Positions 1 through 6,241 of a stretch of DNA of 16,696 bases are shown in pieces. Numbering within the stretch: the stretch's first letter is position 1; each line of letters starts with the position of its first letter. Source of the DNA: Pseudomonadota bacterium (GTDB lineage Bacteria > Pseudomonadota > Alphaproteobacteria > Caulobacterales > Caulobacteraceae); the NCBI GenBank assembly GCA_023412655.1, contig JAEYNH010000081.1, positions 1 through 16,696 on the forward strand, written 5' to 3'. Both the position numbers and the translations under genes were made by a program. Under the pieces are notes generated by a model, which saw only the letters and a program-made list of their open reading frames with translations, did not search any database and was not told the origin of the DNA.

Positions 1-1
1 T

Positions 2-490
2 ACCTATAGCGTCGGAGCGGGAGGAAGTGGCGGCATGCCCGGCGGTGGGGGCGGCATGCCCGGCGGAGCGTCGACGGTCGCGCTCCCAAGCGGCGCGCAG
101 CTTCGTGCGGGCGGCGGTGGGGGCGGCACGTCCGGCGGCGGTGCCGGCGGACTCGCCGCTGGTGGACTGCGGAATTACTCTGGTGGGAGAGGTGGTGCCC
201 CCGCAGTCTCGGGCGAGGCCGGCGGTAACGGCGGAGGCGCGGGCGGAGCGGGCAACGGCGCGGGCTCTGGCTACGGCGGCGGCGGCGGCGCAGCGAACCC
301 TGGCGGGGTGCCGACTGGCTTCATTGCCGCCACGGTGGCGCCCGGGTCTGGCAGCAGCGGCGGGTCCGGCCTCGGCAGCGCGGGCGGCAATTACGGCGGT
401 GGCGCCGGGGGCGGCTCTAGCTCCGGCGGCTCCACCGGCCCAGGTGCGAACGGCGCAGCCGCCATCATTCTTGTTCGCACGCGAGCCTAG
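2..490 (+). CDS. Glycine-rich phage tail/fibre protein, C-terminal part (5' truncated)
   Basis: The reading frame is open from the first full codon of the window and ends at TAG 488-490, giving 162 visible codons; the true start is upstream, and the internal ATG at 35 is not a credible start. The protein is dominated by Gly, Ala and Ser (runs such as GGGGGG and GGAGG) and ends in a short hydrophobic tail, AAIILVRTRA. Many phage tail and receptor-contact proteins end in such a glycine-rich domain followed by a beta-strand-like hydrophobic terminus. It overlaps the convergent downstream gene by 26 bp. Function is inferred from composition and from the phage neighbours; no enzymatic motif is visible. 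The extreme glycine bias makes alternative frames look open, but this frame carries the coherent C-terminus. Confidence 0.65.
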   Translation, partial: TYSVGAGGSGGMPGGGGGMPGGASTVALPSGAQLRAGGGGGGTSGGGAGGLAAGGLRNYSGGRGGAPAVSGEAGGNGGGAGGAGNGAGSGYGGGGGAANPGGVPTGFIAATVAPGSGSSGGSGLGSAGGNYGGGAGGGSSSGGSTGPGANGAAAIILVRTRA

Positions 491-1382
491 CCCGAACCTC
501 CGCCAGAGCCCCTGACCAGTCACCGGGGCGAGGCTGACGGACAATCCGCACGGAGGGGTACCACACCGTTCGGTCGGAAAGCCCCCAGCGCCAGTCAGCG
601 CAGTAGGGCAGGAGGAGCGTTGTCGGCTTCCCCATCGCGCCCGCGAGGTGAACGATAGAAGTGTCCACCGTGATCACCTCGGCTAACCCAGCGATGATCT
701 GGCGTCCGTCCTCCATGTCGCGAGCCCCCGTGTCCGGCGGCAGGAGGCTGCGGCCGAGTTCGAGCACCTGAGCCGCGTCTTCTCCGAACAGGGAGCGTTG
801 GCCATCGCCGGGGTTCGTTGGGCTGCCGCGAACCGCTACGCCGCGCCCGCTACCGCCGGAGGCGCTGGGTAGATACGGCGCTGCGGGGAACCCGCCAACC
901 AGGCGAGGCAAAGAGCCGATCAGGCACCATGCATCGTGGCGCGGGATGGTTGCGGAGCCCGCTGCCGCGATGACGGTGACGCCGAGATGGCGAAGGAGGC
1001 GAGCTACGGGCGGGGAACACACCAAGGTTACAGAAATCCCGCGGTCGACTAGGGGCCTGATCCAACGGCCGAACATGATCTGGTCGCCCAGCCCCTGTTC
1101 CCACCACACCAGCAACGAGCGGATAGGCTCGCCGCGCCACTCGGGATAGCTGGGGCGCGGCTCGCCACCGCCGCGCTGCGACAACTCTCGGCGGGCTTCG
1201 TAGAGGCGCCAACCTTCCGCCCAGTCGCCCTGCCGAAGCCGCAGAACAGCTAACGCATACCGCGCCGCAGGGTTGTTCGGGGCGAGGCGAAGAACCTGAC
1301 GGCAGACCGCCTCGGCCTCCTCGAAGCGGCCTTCGATTTCAAGCTGAGCGGCGCGCCTTCCGAGCTCGTTAATCAACTCCAT
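465..1382 (-). CDS. TPR / glycosyltransferase-9-like accessory protein
   Basis: A 305-aa protein on the strand opposite to the phage genes. Residues about 8-65 form tetratricopeptide-like helices (EAEAVCRQVLRLAPNNPAA, the consensus A..P.N spacing). The remainder resembles the GT-B 'TPR plus heptosyltransferase-like' proteins often carried by prophages: LLVWWEQGLGDQIMFGRW, then a DTSIVHLAGAMGKPT motif with Asp240 and His245, then a WYPS-type tail. A role in sugar transfer onto surface glycans or virion proteins is plausible but unproven. Its start codon lies only 26 bp from the divergent 510-aa gene, and its end overlaps the glycine-rich gene. It is thus embedded antisense in the late module, which suggests an independently transcribed cargo (moron) gene. 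No promoter could be assigned. Confidence 0.6.
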   Translation of the reverse strand: MELINELGRRAAQLEIEGRFEEAEAVCRQVLRLAPNNPAARYALAVLRLRQGDWAEGWRLYEARRELSQRGGGEPRPSYPEWRGEPIRSLLVWWEQGLGDQIMFGRWIRPLVDRGISVTLVCSPPVARLLRHLGVTVIAAAGSATIPRHDAWCLIGSLPRLVGGFPAAPYLPSASGGSGRGVAVRGSPTNPGDGQRSLFGEDAAQVLELGRSLLPPDTGARDMEDGRQIIAGLAEVITVDTSIVHLAGAMGKPTTLLLPYCADWRWGLSDRTVWYPSVRIVRQPRPGDWSGALAEVRARLACEQE

Positions 1383-1408
1383 CCCCCATCACTACCACAG
1401 GAGGCCGA

Positions 1409-2941
1409 ATGCGCATCCCACTCGAACCGCCGCCGGGGCTCCTGGGCGACGACACCACCTTCGCGTCCGCAGGGCGATGGGCGGACGGGTCCAATGTCCG
1501 CTTCCGGCTGGGGCTGCCTCAAACCATCGGGGGTTGGGAGAGCCTGACGCGCGACAAGCTGTCGGGCGTCTGCAGGGGCGTGTTTCCTTGGACCGACAAT
1601 GCCGGGACCCTCAACATCGGTTTCGGCACCCACACCAGCCTCTACCTGTGGAGGGGCGGTGAGTTGTTCGACATCACGCCGGCTTCGGGGTTCACGGCGG
1701 GCGCGATCGACGGAGCAGGGTCCGCCGGCTACGGCACCGGCGCGTTCGGGATGGGCGGCTACGGCCTGGCGTCGTCGATGGACTATTTCCCGCTGACCTG
1801 GTCGTTCGGAGCGTGGGGGCAGCACCTTCTGGCCTCGCCCCGCAACCAGACGATCTTCGCCTGGACTAACGACACGAATGGGGAAGCCCAGGCGCTGGCG
1901 AATGCGCCCGCCAACATCACCCACATGCTGGTGGCGCCGCTGAACGGCGGCTACCAGGTGTTCGCCTTGGGGTGCAACGAGGAGGTCTCAGGGACCTTCA
2001 ATCCGCTGTGCATCCGGCACTCGTCGATCCGCAACAACACGCAGTGGAGTACCAGCGCCTCCGGCTCGACCGCCCGGGAGTACATACTCACAGGCGGCGG
2101 GCGGATCGTGGCGGGGCGGATGTGCGGCCCGTACATGCTGGTCTGGACGAGCGATGCGCTGTTCCTGGGATCCTTCGTCGGGGCCCTGAACCAGCCGTGG
2201 CGGTTCGACAGGATAGGGCGCAACTGCGGTCTGATCGGACCGAACGCGGCCGTTGTCGTGGGACAGCAGGCGTTCTGGGTAAGCCCGGACCGGCAGTTTT
2301 ATCGCTATGCGCTGGGCGGTCAGCCGGAGCCGATCCCCTGTCCGATCCGGCGCGACTTCGCCGAGGAACTCGCGGCGAGCCAGGGCGACAAAGTGGTGGC
2401 CTCCTCCAACTCCGAGTTTTCGGAGGTCCGCTTCGACTATCCTGATCGGCGCGATGGATATGAGAACAGCCGCTACCTCGCCGTGGCTCTGAGCGGGCCG
2501 GACGCCGGCGCTTGGTACAAGGGCATGATGGCGCGGACAGCCTTTGTGGATGCCGGTCCTTCCGCCTACCCGATCGGCGTCACCGTCGGCGGCGACGTCT
2601 ATTTTCACGAGAAAGGACGGTCGGCCGACGGAGCCAAGTTTGCCTGGTTCATCGAGAGCGCTGACAGCCAACTCGATCCGGACCGAACATTATTGCTCCG
2701 AGAGCTCTGGCCGGACTTCAAGGATCAGGTCGGACCCGTATCGGTGACCCTGTCGGCGCGGTTCAGCCCTCAAGAAGAGGCGCGGATCGCTGAGCCTACC
2801 GCCATGGCCCCCGGAGAGGCCAAGGCAGACCTGCTGATGGCCGGCCGGTTCTTCCGCGTGCGCTTCTCGGGCGAGAGCGCTCCCACCGGCTGCCGCATCG
2901 GCCGGCCGATGTTCGACGTCACATTCGCCGGCGGACGCTGA
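1409..2941 (+). CDS. Phage virion protein, putative tail nozzle/DNA-stabilisation type (510 aa)
   Basis: ATG 1409 follows AGGAGG at 1399-1404, which fixes the start. The N-terminal signature NVRFRLGLPQTIGGW (residues 29-43) is typical of a family of podovirus-like structural proteins that begin with a 'new residues ... P..IGGW' motif. The mid-region segment with CGLIGP, then AFWVSPDRQFYRY, then PIPCPIRRDF also matches my memory of that family. Regular Trp/Tyr/Gly spacing suggests beta-rich repeats, perhaps a propeller. There is no signal peptide or membrane segment. Similar proteins occupy the position of tail tubular or packaged-DNA stabilisation proteins; that assignment is inference, and the safe call is 'phage structural protein of unknown role'. 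The next gene follows after 28 bp. Confidence 0.6.
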   Translation: MRIPLEPPPGLLGDDTTFASAGRWADGSNVRFRLGLPQTIGGWESLTRDKLSGVCRGVFPWTDNAGTLNIGFGTHTSLYLWRGGELFDITPASGFTAGAIDGAGSAGYGTGAFGMGGYGLASSMDYFPLTWSFGAWGQHLLASPRNQTIFAWTNDTNGEAQALANAPANITHMLVAPLNGGYQVFALGCNEEVSGTFNPLCIRHSSIRNNTQWSTSASGSTAREYILTGGGRIVAGRMCGPYMLVWTSDALFLGSFVGALNQPWRFDRIGRNCGLIGPNAAVVVGQQAFWVSPDRQFYRYALGGQPEPIPCPIRRDFAEELAASQGDKVVASSNSEFSEVRFDYPDRRDGYENSRYLAVALSGPDAGAWYKGMMARTAFVDAGPSAYPIGVTVGGDVYFHEKGRSADGAKFAWFIESADSQLDPDRTLLLRELWPDFKDQVGPVSVTLSARFSPQEEARIAEPTAMAPGEAKADLLMAGRFFRVRFSGESAPTGCRIGRPMFDVTFAGGR

Positions 2942-2969
2942 GCTGGCGCCAGAACAAAAGGAGAATATC

Positions 2970-3953
2970 ATGGTTTTCGGATGGGAGATCGGAGGGAAGG
3001 CTTCAACAAGCAAGGAGACGAAGGACCGGGCGCTGACATCGACCAAGACGCCGATCATCCAGGATTGGATATCGGGTCCAATTCAGCGCGCCACCGGGCG
3101 GATCGACGGCCTCATGTCGCTGGACCCGGGTGCGCTCACAGCCCCTGTTCATGGGTTGCAGAGTCAGGCGGCGAATACGGCCCAGAATCTCGGTGGGCAG
3201 CTCTGGAACTACGAGGGAGCCCTCGACACGGCTCGAGGGGTAGCGAGCTCCAACTGGCTGGACAACTACATGCAGGCCCCCGCCACCCCGAGCGTGCGGG
3301 GCGAGAGCCTGCTCGACAACCTGCAGGCTTATATGAGCCCGTACACCAAGGACGTGGTCGACACCGCGCTTGCGGATTTCGATTACGGGGCCGGACAGAC
3401 GCGGGCGCAGCAGGACCTGGACTTGGCGGCTTCCGGCGCGTTCGGAGGCTCGGGCGCGGCGATCACCAAGTCGATGACGGAGGACGCCCTGGCGCGCGGC
3501 CGGGCGACGACCAGTGCGAACCTGCGCGACCAGGCCTTCAGCCGAGGGGCCGCGCTTTCCAGTGAGGACGCCAATCGACGCCAGCAGGCCGCCCTGGCCA
3601 ACGCACAGATGGTGCAGCAGGACTGGAACCAGCGGGTCGGTCAGTATCTCGCCGGCCAGGACCAGCGCCTGCGGGCCGCTGACCAACTCGCGAACCTTGG
3701 CGGGGCTCTGGAAGCGCATCAGCGCGCCAACATCGCGGCGCAGGCCGACCTTGGTGGGGCGCTCCGCGAGATAGATCAGCAGTATCGGCAGGCGCCGATC
3801 ACGAGCACCCAACAGATCGTCGCCATGCTTGGAGGCCTGCCCTTCAGCATGTTTGCGGGCGAGCAGTTGAATGAAGCCGAACACACCAAGACCAAGACCA
3901 AGACCAAGGGGGTCGAGGTGAATGGCAGCATCGGACCTAAAGGTGGATCGTGA
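2970..3953 (+). CDS. Phage virion-associated protein, 'YM(N/S)PY' family (327 aa)
   Basis: ATG 2970 follows AGGAG at 2959-2963. Residues about 112-150 contain YMSPYTKDVVDTALADF followed by an Ala/Gly segment with GAFGGSGAAI. This pairing is characteristic of a widespread, mostly uncharacterised phage/prophage protein family downstream of tail genes. The middle (about 115-275) is strongly helical, rich in Ala, Gln, Arg and Asp (for example QMVQQDWNQRV), and could form a rod; an internal-virion or DNA-ejection role is a reasonable guess only. The C-terminus contains a Thr-Lys repeat (TKTKTKTKG) encoded by a hexanucleotide tandem. The stop codon overlaps the GTG start of the next gene by 4 bp, indicating coupling to the lysis genes. 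Confidence 0.55.
   Translation: MVFGWEIGGKASTSKETKDRALTSTKTPIIQDWISGPIQRATGRIDGLMSLDPGALTAPVHGLQSQAANTAQNLGGQLWNYEGALDTARGVASSNWLDNYMQAPATPSVRGESLLDNLQAYMSPYTKDVVDTALADFDYGAGQTRAQQDLDLAASGAFGGSGAAITKSMTEDALARGRATTSANLRDQAFSRGAALSSEDANRRQQAALANAQMVQQDWNQRVGQYLAGQDQRLRAADQLANLGGALEAHQRANIAAQADLGGALREIDQQYRQAPITSTQQIVAMLGGLPFSMFAGEQLNEAEHTKTKTKTKGVEVNGSIGPKGGS
3885..3908 (+). repeat. Hexanucleotide tandem repeat (ACCAAG)x4 inside the 327-aa gene
   Basis: Four exact copies of ACCAAG lie in frame and encode alternating Thr-Lys near the C-terminus. Because the unit is 6 bp, copy-number change would lengthen or shorten the basic tail without a frameshift. Confidence 0.9.
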
Positions 3954-4222
3954 CGACCCAGTCTGAACGCCTCGCGGCTCTCGAGCAGCGGATGAGCGAC
4001 CACGAGGCGCGTTGCGAGGAGCGGCTCGGTGAGATCAAGGCCGCGGCCGCGTCGACACTTCGGGCCGTGGAAGGGCTGAAGGGCCGTTCATGGGGCGTCG
4101 TGGTGGCGCTTCTCGCCTGGGCCCTCGCACAGGTGTGGAGCGTCAATGCGGCGCGGCTGGCAAGGCTCGAATCCGTCGCCCCGACATCACTGGAACAGGT
4201 GCGTCATGTCACCACCGATTGA
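3950..4222 (+). CDS. Small coiled-coil/membrane protein, lysis-cassette (holin-associated?) candidate
   Basis: 90 aa, starting at GTG 3950 inside the GTGA that also ends the upstream gene. Residues 1-45 are charged and heptad-like (RLAALEQRMSDHEARCEERL), consistent with a coiled coil. Residues about 48-66 (SWGVVVALLAWALAQVW) form one transmembrane helix, followed by a short polar tail. The layout 'coiled coil then single TM' resembles XhlA-type haemolysin/holin-associated proteins, but I do not recognise a specific family. The next gene starts inside this one (ATG 4206, 17-bp overlap). Location directly before the endolysin makes a lysis role likely; it could equally be a holin partner or a regulator. 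Confidence 0.5.
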   Translation: MTTQSERLAALEQRMSDHEARCEERLGEIKAAAASTLRAVEGLKGRSWGVVVALLAWALAQVWSVNAARLARLESVAPTSLEQVRHVTTD

Positions 4223-4442
4223 GGTTCGCTGGTTCTGGCGGCGAATCTACACCTACGCGACCACCCTGCTGAACAGCGCCGGCTTGGTCGCGATCATCTG
4301 CCGGCTGCAGGACCCGCTCGCCCTGAAGTGGCTTGGGCTGGCCCTGATCGGCGCGAATGTGGTGATGGCCACGCTCTATCTGGCGGGCGCCACCGTCACC
4401 GACTGGGCGAAGCTCGCCGCCGGGGCGCGACGGGGCGAATAG
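4206..4442 (+). CDS. Two-TM small membrane protein, holin candidate (78 aa)
   Basis: The frame is open from 4146, but ATG 4206 is chosen because upstream codons give a non-membrane arginine-rich stretch lying deep in the previous gene, while 4206 gives the compact 78-aa protein MSPPIEVRWFWRRIY... Two hydrophobic segments are visible, about residues 17-33 (ATTLLNSAGLVAIICRL) and 42-61 (WLGLALIGANVVMATLYLAG), followed by a basic C-terminus (AGARRGE). Size, topology and the position immediately upstream of the endolysin match class II-type phage holins. Family membership cannot be shown from sequence alone, as holins are very diverse. Confidence 0.5.
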   Translation: MSPPIEVRWFWRRIYTYATTLLNSAGLVAIICRLQDPLALKWLGLALIGANVVMATLYLAGATVTDWAKLAAGARRGE

Positions 4443-4466
4443 GTCCCCTCCAAAAGAGGAAATCCG

Positions 4467-4898
4467 ATGACGACGAAACTGACAGCGCATTTTGCGCTGG
4501 AAGAGCTCTCGTGCACCCAACACCGCGAGATCGACAACCGTCCGCCGCCCGAGGTGGTGAGCACGCTGCGGGGGACGGCGGCTCAGATGGAGAAGGTCCG
4601 TCAGCTCCTGGGGGACCGCGTGATCACGGTGACGAGCGGCTATCGCTCGCCGGCTTTGAACCGGGTTGTGGGCGGAGCTCGAAACTCGGCCCACCTCAAC
4701 GGTCACGCCGTCGACTTCAACTGCTACGGCTATGGACGTCCAAGGGCGGTCTGCGCCGCGATTGCAGGATCCGGCATGCCTTTCGACCAACTGATCGAGG
4801 AGGGCACGTGGGTGCACATCTCCTTTGATCCACGCCTGCGCCGCCAGGTGCTCACCAAGCGTCCTGGTGGCGGATATGAGCTGGGGCTTCGGCCATGA
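4467..4898 (+). CDS. Phage endolysin, peptidase M15 (D-Ala-D-Ala carboxypeptidase-like)
   Basis: 143 aa; ATG 4467 follows an AAGAGGA ribosome site. The zinc-peptidase M15A core is clear: VTSGYRSPALN (56-65), then SAHLNGHAVDF with ligand candidates His76 and Asp83, and WVHIS with His117 as the third zinc ligand. This family cleaves peptide cross-links in peptidoglycan; in phages it acts as the lysis enzyme. There is no signal peptide, so export to the wall would need the holin encoded upstream. The length is normal for single-domain phage M15A enzymes. The stop overlaps the start of the Rz-like gene (ATGA, 4895-4898), the usual endolysin-spanin linkage. Confidence 0.85.
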   Translation: MTTKLTAHFALEELSCTQHREIDNRPPPEVVSTLRGTAAQMEKVRQLLGDRVITVTSGYRSPALNRVVGGARNSAHLNGHAVDFNCYGYGRPRAVCAAIAGSGMPFDQLIEEGTWVHISFDPRLRRQVLTKRPGGGYELGLRP

Positions 4899-5281
4899 CG
4901 CCTCGGATCTTCGCCGCGCTGGCGGCTGGCGGCGTGCTGCTTGCCCTTGCGCTCGGCCTCTACTGGAAGGGGCGGATTGAGGGCGCGGCCCGGGAAAGGC
5001 CGAAAGTTGAGGCGGCGCTCGCCCAGGCCCAGCTCGCCGGCCTGGAGGCCAGGGGCGAGCGTGAAAGCGCCCAGAGGGTCGAGATCGTGGTCCGCCAGCG
5101 GGAGACGGCCGCCCAGGCCGTCACCCGCCTGACCCAGGACGCAATGACTTCGGAGGATGCCCATGCGCCCCTTCCTGCTGATCGCGCTCTTCGCCTGCGC
5201 GTTCATGACGACGAGCTGTGCCGCACAGCGCCTGAGCTTGCCGGCTGCGCCTCAGCTTCAGATGCCCGCGGAAGCCGCTAG
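4895..5281 (+). CDS. Rz-like inner-membrane spanin
   Basis: 128 aa starting at ATG 4895 within the ATGA overlap with the endolysin stop. Residues 5-24 (IFAALAAGGVLLALALGLYW) form an N-terminal membrane anchor, and about 28-85 are Ala/Glu/Gln/Arg-rich and likely coiled coil, giving a type II periplasmic protein. The C-terminal part has two Cys (CRTAPELAGC). A second gene starts inside it in the +1 frame and encodes a lipoprotein, which is the diagnostic Rz/Rz1 nested arrangement. Spanins bridge inner and outer membranes and disrupt the outer membrane at the last step of lysis. Spanin sequences diverge strongly, so the call rests on topology and gene nesting. Confidence 0.7.
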   Translation: MTPRIFAALAAGGVLLALALGLYWKGRIEGAARERPKVEAALAQAQLAGLEARGERESAQRVEIVVRQRETAAQAVTRLTQDAMTSEDAHAPLPADRALRLRVHDDELCRTAPELAGCASASDARGSR

Positions 5282-5456
5282 CCCTTGCGCCATCCATCGG
5301 CTTCCGGCGCAGCCAACCCAGGCTGATCTCGAGATCGGCTACGCCACACGCGGCGCCCAGATCGTCGCCTGCAACGCGGCGCGGCAATTGGCGGTGGATA
5401 CGCATCGGGCCGAGCACGCGCTGGAGGCTGATACCCGGCGCGCCAAGACACCCTAG
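5163..5456 (+). CDS. Rz1-like outer-membrane lipoprotein spanin, nested in +1 frame
   Basis: An ATG at 5157 directly abuts the GGAGG at 5152-5156 with no spacing, so the second ATG at 5163, 6 nt away, is the better start (97 aa). The N-terminus is a short lipoprotein signal, MRPFLLIALFACAFMTTSC, with the likely lipid-accepting Cys19; the -3 position is Thr rather than Leu/Val/Ile, so the lipobox is weak. The mature part is Pro/Ala/Gln-rich at first, then helical (RAEHALEADTRRAK). It overlaps the Rz-like gene by 119 bp in another frame. The TAG stop lies in CTAG 5453-5456, whose complement also ends the convergent DUF2239 gene. Confidence 0.65.
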   Translation: MRPFLLIALFACAFMTTSCAAQRLSLPAAPQLQMPAEAASPCAIHRLPAQPTQADLEIGYATRGAQIVACNAARQLAVDTHRAEHALEADTRRAKTP

Positions 5457-5986
5457 GCCGGGCGGGCTGCACGTTCTGCGCTGGCGAGGCTCGCGATATA
5501 GCCCCGAACATCGTGCGGCCACTCGGCTATGAGGCTATCGAACCGGAGATCGTCTCCAGCGTAGAGAGCCCTGAGCGCTTCTTCGTATCCCGGCAGGTCG
5601 CCGGCAAGCACCGACATCGCCTGATAGACCGCCGTCTGAGCGCGGCGGGCGCGATCACCGGCCTCATGGGTTCGCCGGGCTTCCTCGACGAGACGGCGCA
5701 AGGCGGCCGATGCGCCGCCCGGCTGCGAGGACAACCAATCCCAATGACGCGGGAGCAGCGTGACCTCGCGGGCGACCACGCCGAGCTTGGGGCGGCCGCG
5801 AGTGCTTTTGGGAGCGGGCAGGGCTGCTGGCGGCCGCAGGTCCAGGTCCACCTGTGAGCCTGTGTCGTCGTCGATGACCAGCACGCGCGCGCCGCCCCGA
5901 GCGAGGGCGGCCAGCGCTGCTGATCTCGCCACGTGCAGGTCCCCCGCGGCGGCCAACTTCGCGCCTTCAAAGACTGTGAACGGCAT
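5453..5986 (-). CDS. DUF2239 family protein
   Basis: 177 aa, minus strand; ATG at 5984-5986 is preceded on that strand by GGGAG with suitable spacing. The N-terminal half (TVFEGAKLAAAGDL..., VLVIDDDTGSQVDLDLR) and the conserved central block RGRPKLGVVAREVTLLPRHW (63-82), continuing through SQPGGASAALRRLV, match the DUF2239 family as I know it. The molecular function is unknown; the GRPK-containing block looks like a basic nucleic-acid-binding helix, but that is speculation. There is no signal peptide or membrane segment. It converges on Rz1 with a 4-bp overlap, so prophage and this gene are physically inseparable there. It may be chromosomal or prophage cargo. Confidence 0.8.
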   Translation of the reverse strand: MPFTVFEGAKLAAAGDLHVARSAALAALARGGARVLVIDDDTGSQVDLDLRPPAALPAPKSTRGRPKLGVVAREVTLLPRHWDWLSSQPGGASAALRRLVEEARRTHEAGDRARRAQTAVYQAMSVLAGDLPGYEEALRALYAGDDLRFDSLIAEWPHDVRGYIASLASAERAARPA

Positions 5987-6006
5987 ACTAGGCTCCCGGC
6001 AGCGTC

Positions 6007-6025
6007 GGGTCAGAAATATTTACCC
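6007..6025 (-). promoter_or_regulatory. Imperfect palindrome upstream of DUF2239 gene (operator candidate)
   Basis: A 19-bp imperfect inverted repeat with GGGT and ACCC ends around an AAATATTT core (six of nine pairs match). It lies 21-39 bp upstream of the DUF2239 ATG, where a promoter/operator is expected, and is a conspicuous AT-rich patch in GC-rich DNA. The regulator is unknown. Confidence 0.3.
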
Positions 6026-6241
6026 GGATCAAATTGTCCAGGGGAGGTCCAGTGCGGAGCCCTTTGCGGCTAGTGGCGGCCGATGCCGCCAGCAAGCCCG
6101 CCGGACGCTCGCGAGAGGTTCAATCATGATCGATACCTGTCTGACGGCGCCTGCGCCGCTGTCGTTCAGGGCGCAGCGATCCCTTGGGGCATCGTCTTGG
6201 CGCGACGTACGGAGCGGCATCCTGCCGGAGCCCGGAGGCTG

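Larger units (their letters stand above)
1..5456. mobile_element. Prophage late region (tail and lysis modules), left end outside window
   Basis: A run of phage-type genes: glycine-rich tail protein end, TPR/glycosyltransferase accessory gene on the opposite strand, 510-aa and 327-aa virion-type proteins, two small membrane proteins, M15 endolysin, and Rz/Rz1 overlapping spanins. Genes are tightly packed with stop/start overlaps, as in phage late operons. No integrase, terminase, portal or capsid gene is visible, so the element continues to the left or is a remnant. The right boundary is uncertain: the last clear phage gene ends at 5456, but the following DUF2239 gene leaves no gap there, so the true edge may lie between 5987 and 6241. 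The protein types suggest a short-tailed (podovirus-like) phage; this is inference. Confidence 0.8.

Noticed and set aside
1..490. Repetitive glycine-coding DNA as a CRISPR or satellite array
   Set aside because: The repeats are irregular GGC/GGN codon runs in one open frame, without fixed unit or spacers.
1988..2671. Minus-strand 227-codon frame opposite the 510-aa phage gene
   Set aside because: It has no motifs, and the plus frame has a strong ribosome site and coherent phage signatures.
5157..5162. First ATG of the Rz1 frame
   Set aside because: It touches the GGAGG with zero spacing; ATG 5163 has normal spacing and an equally good signal peptide.
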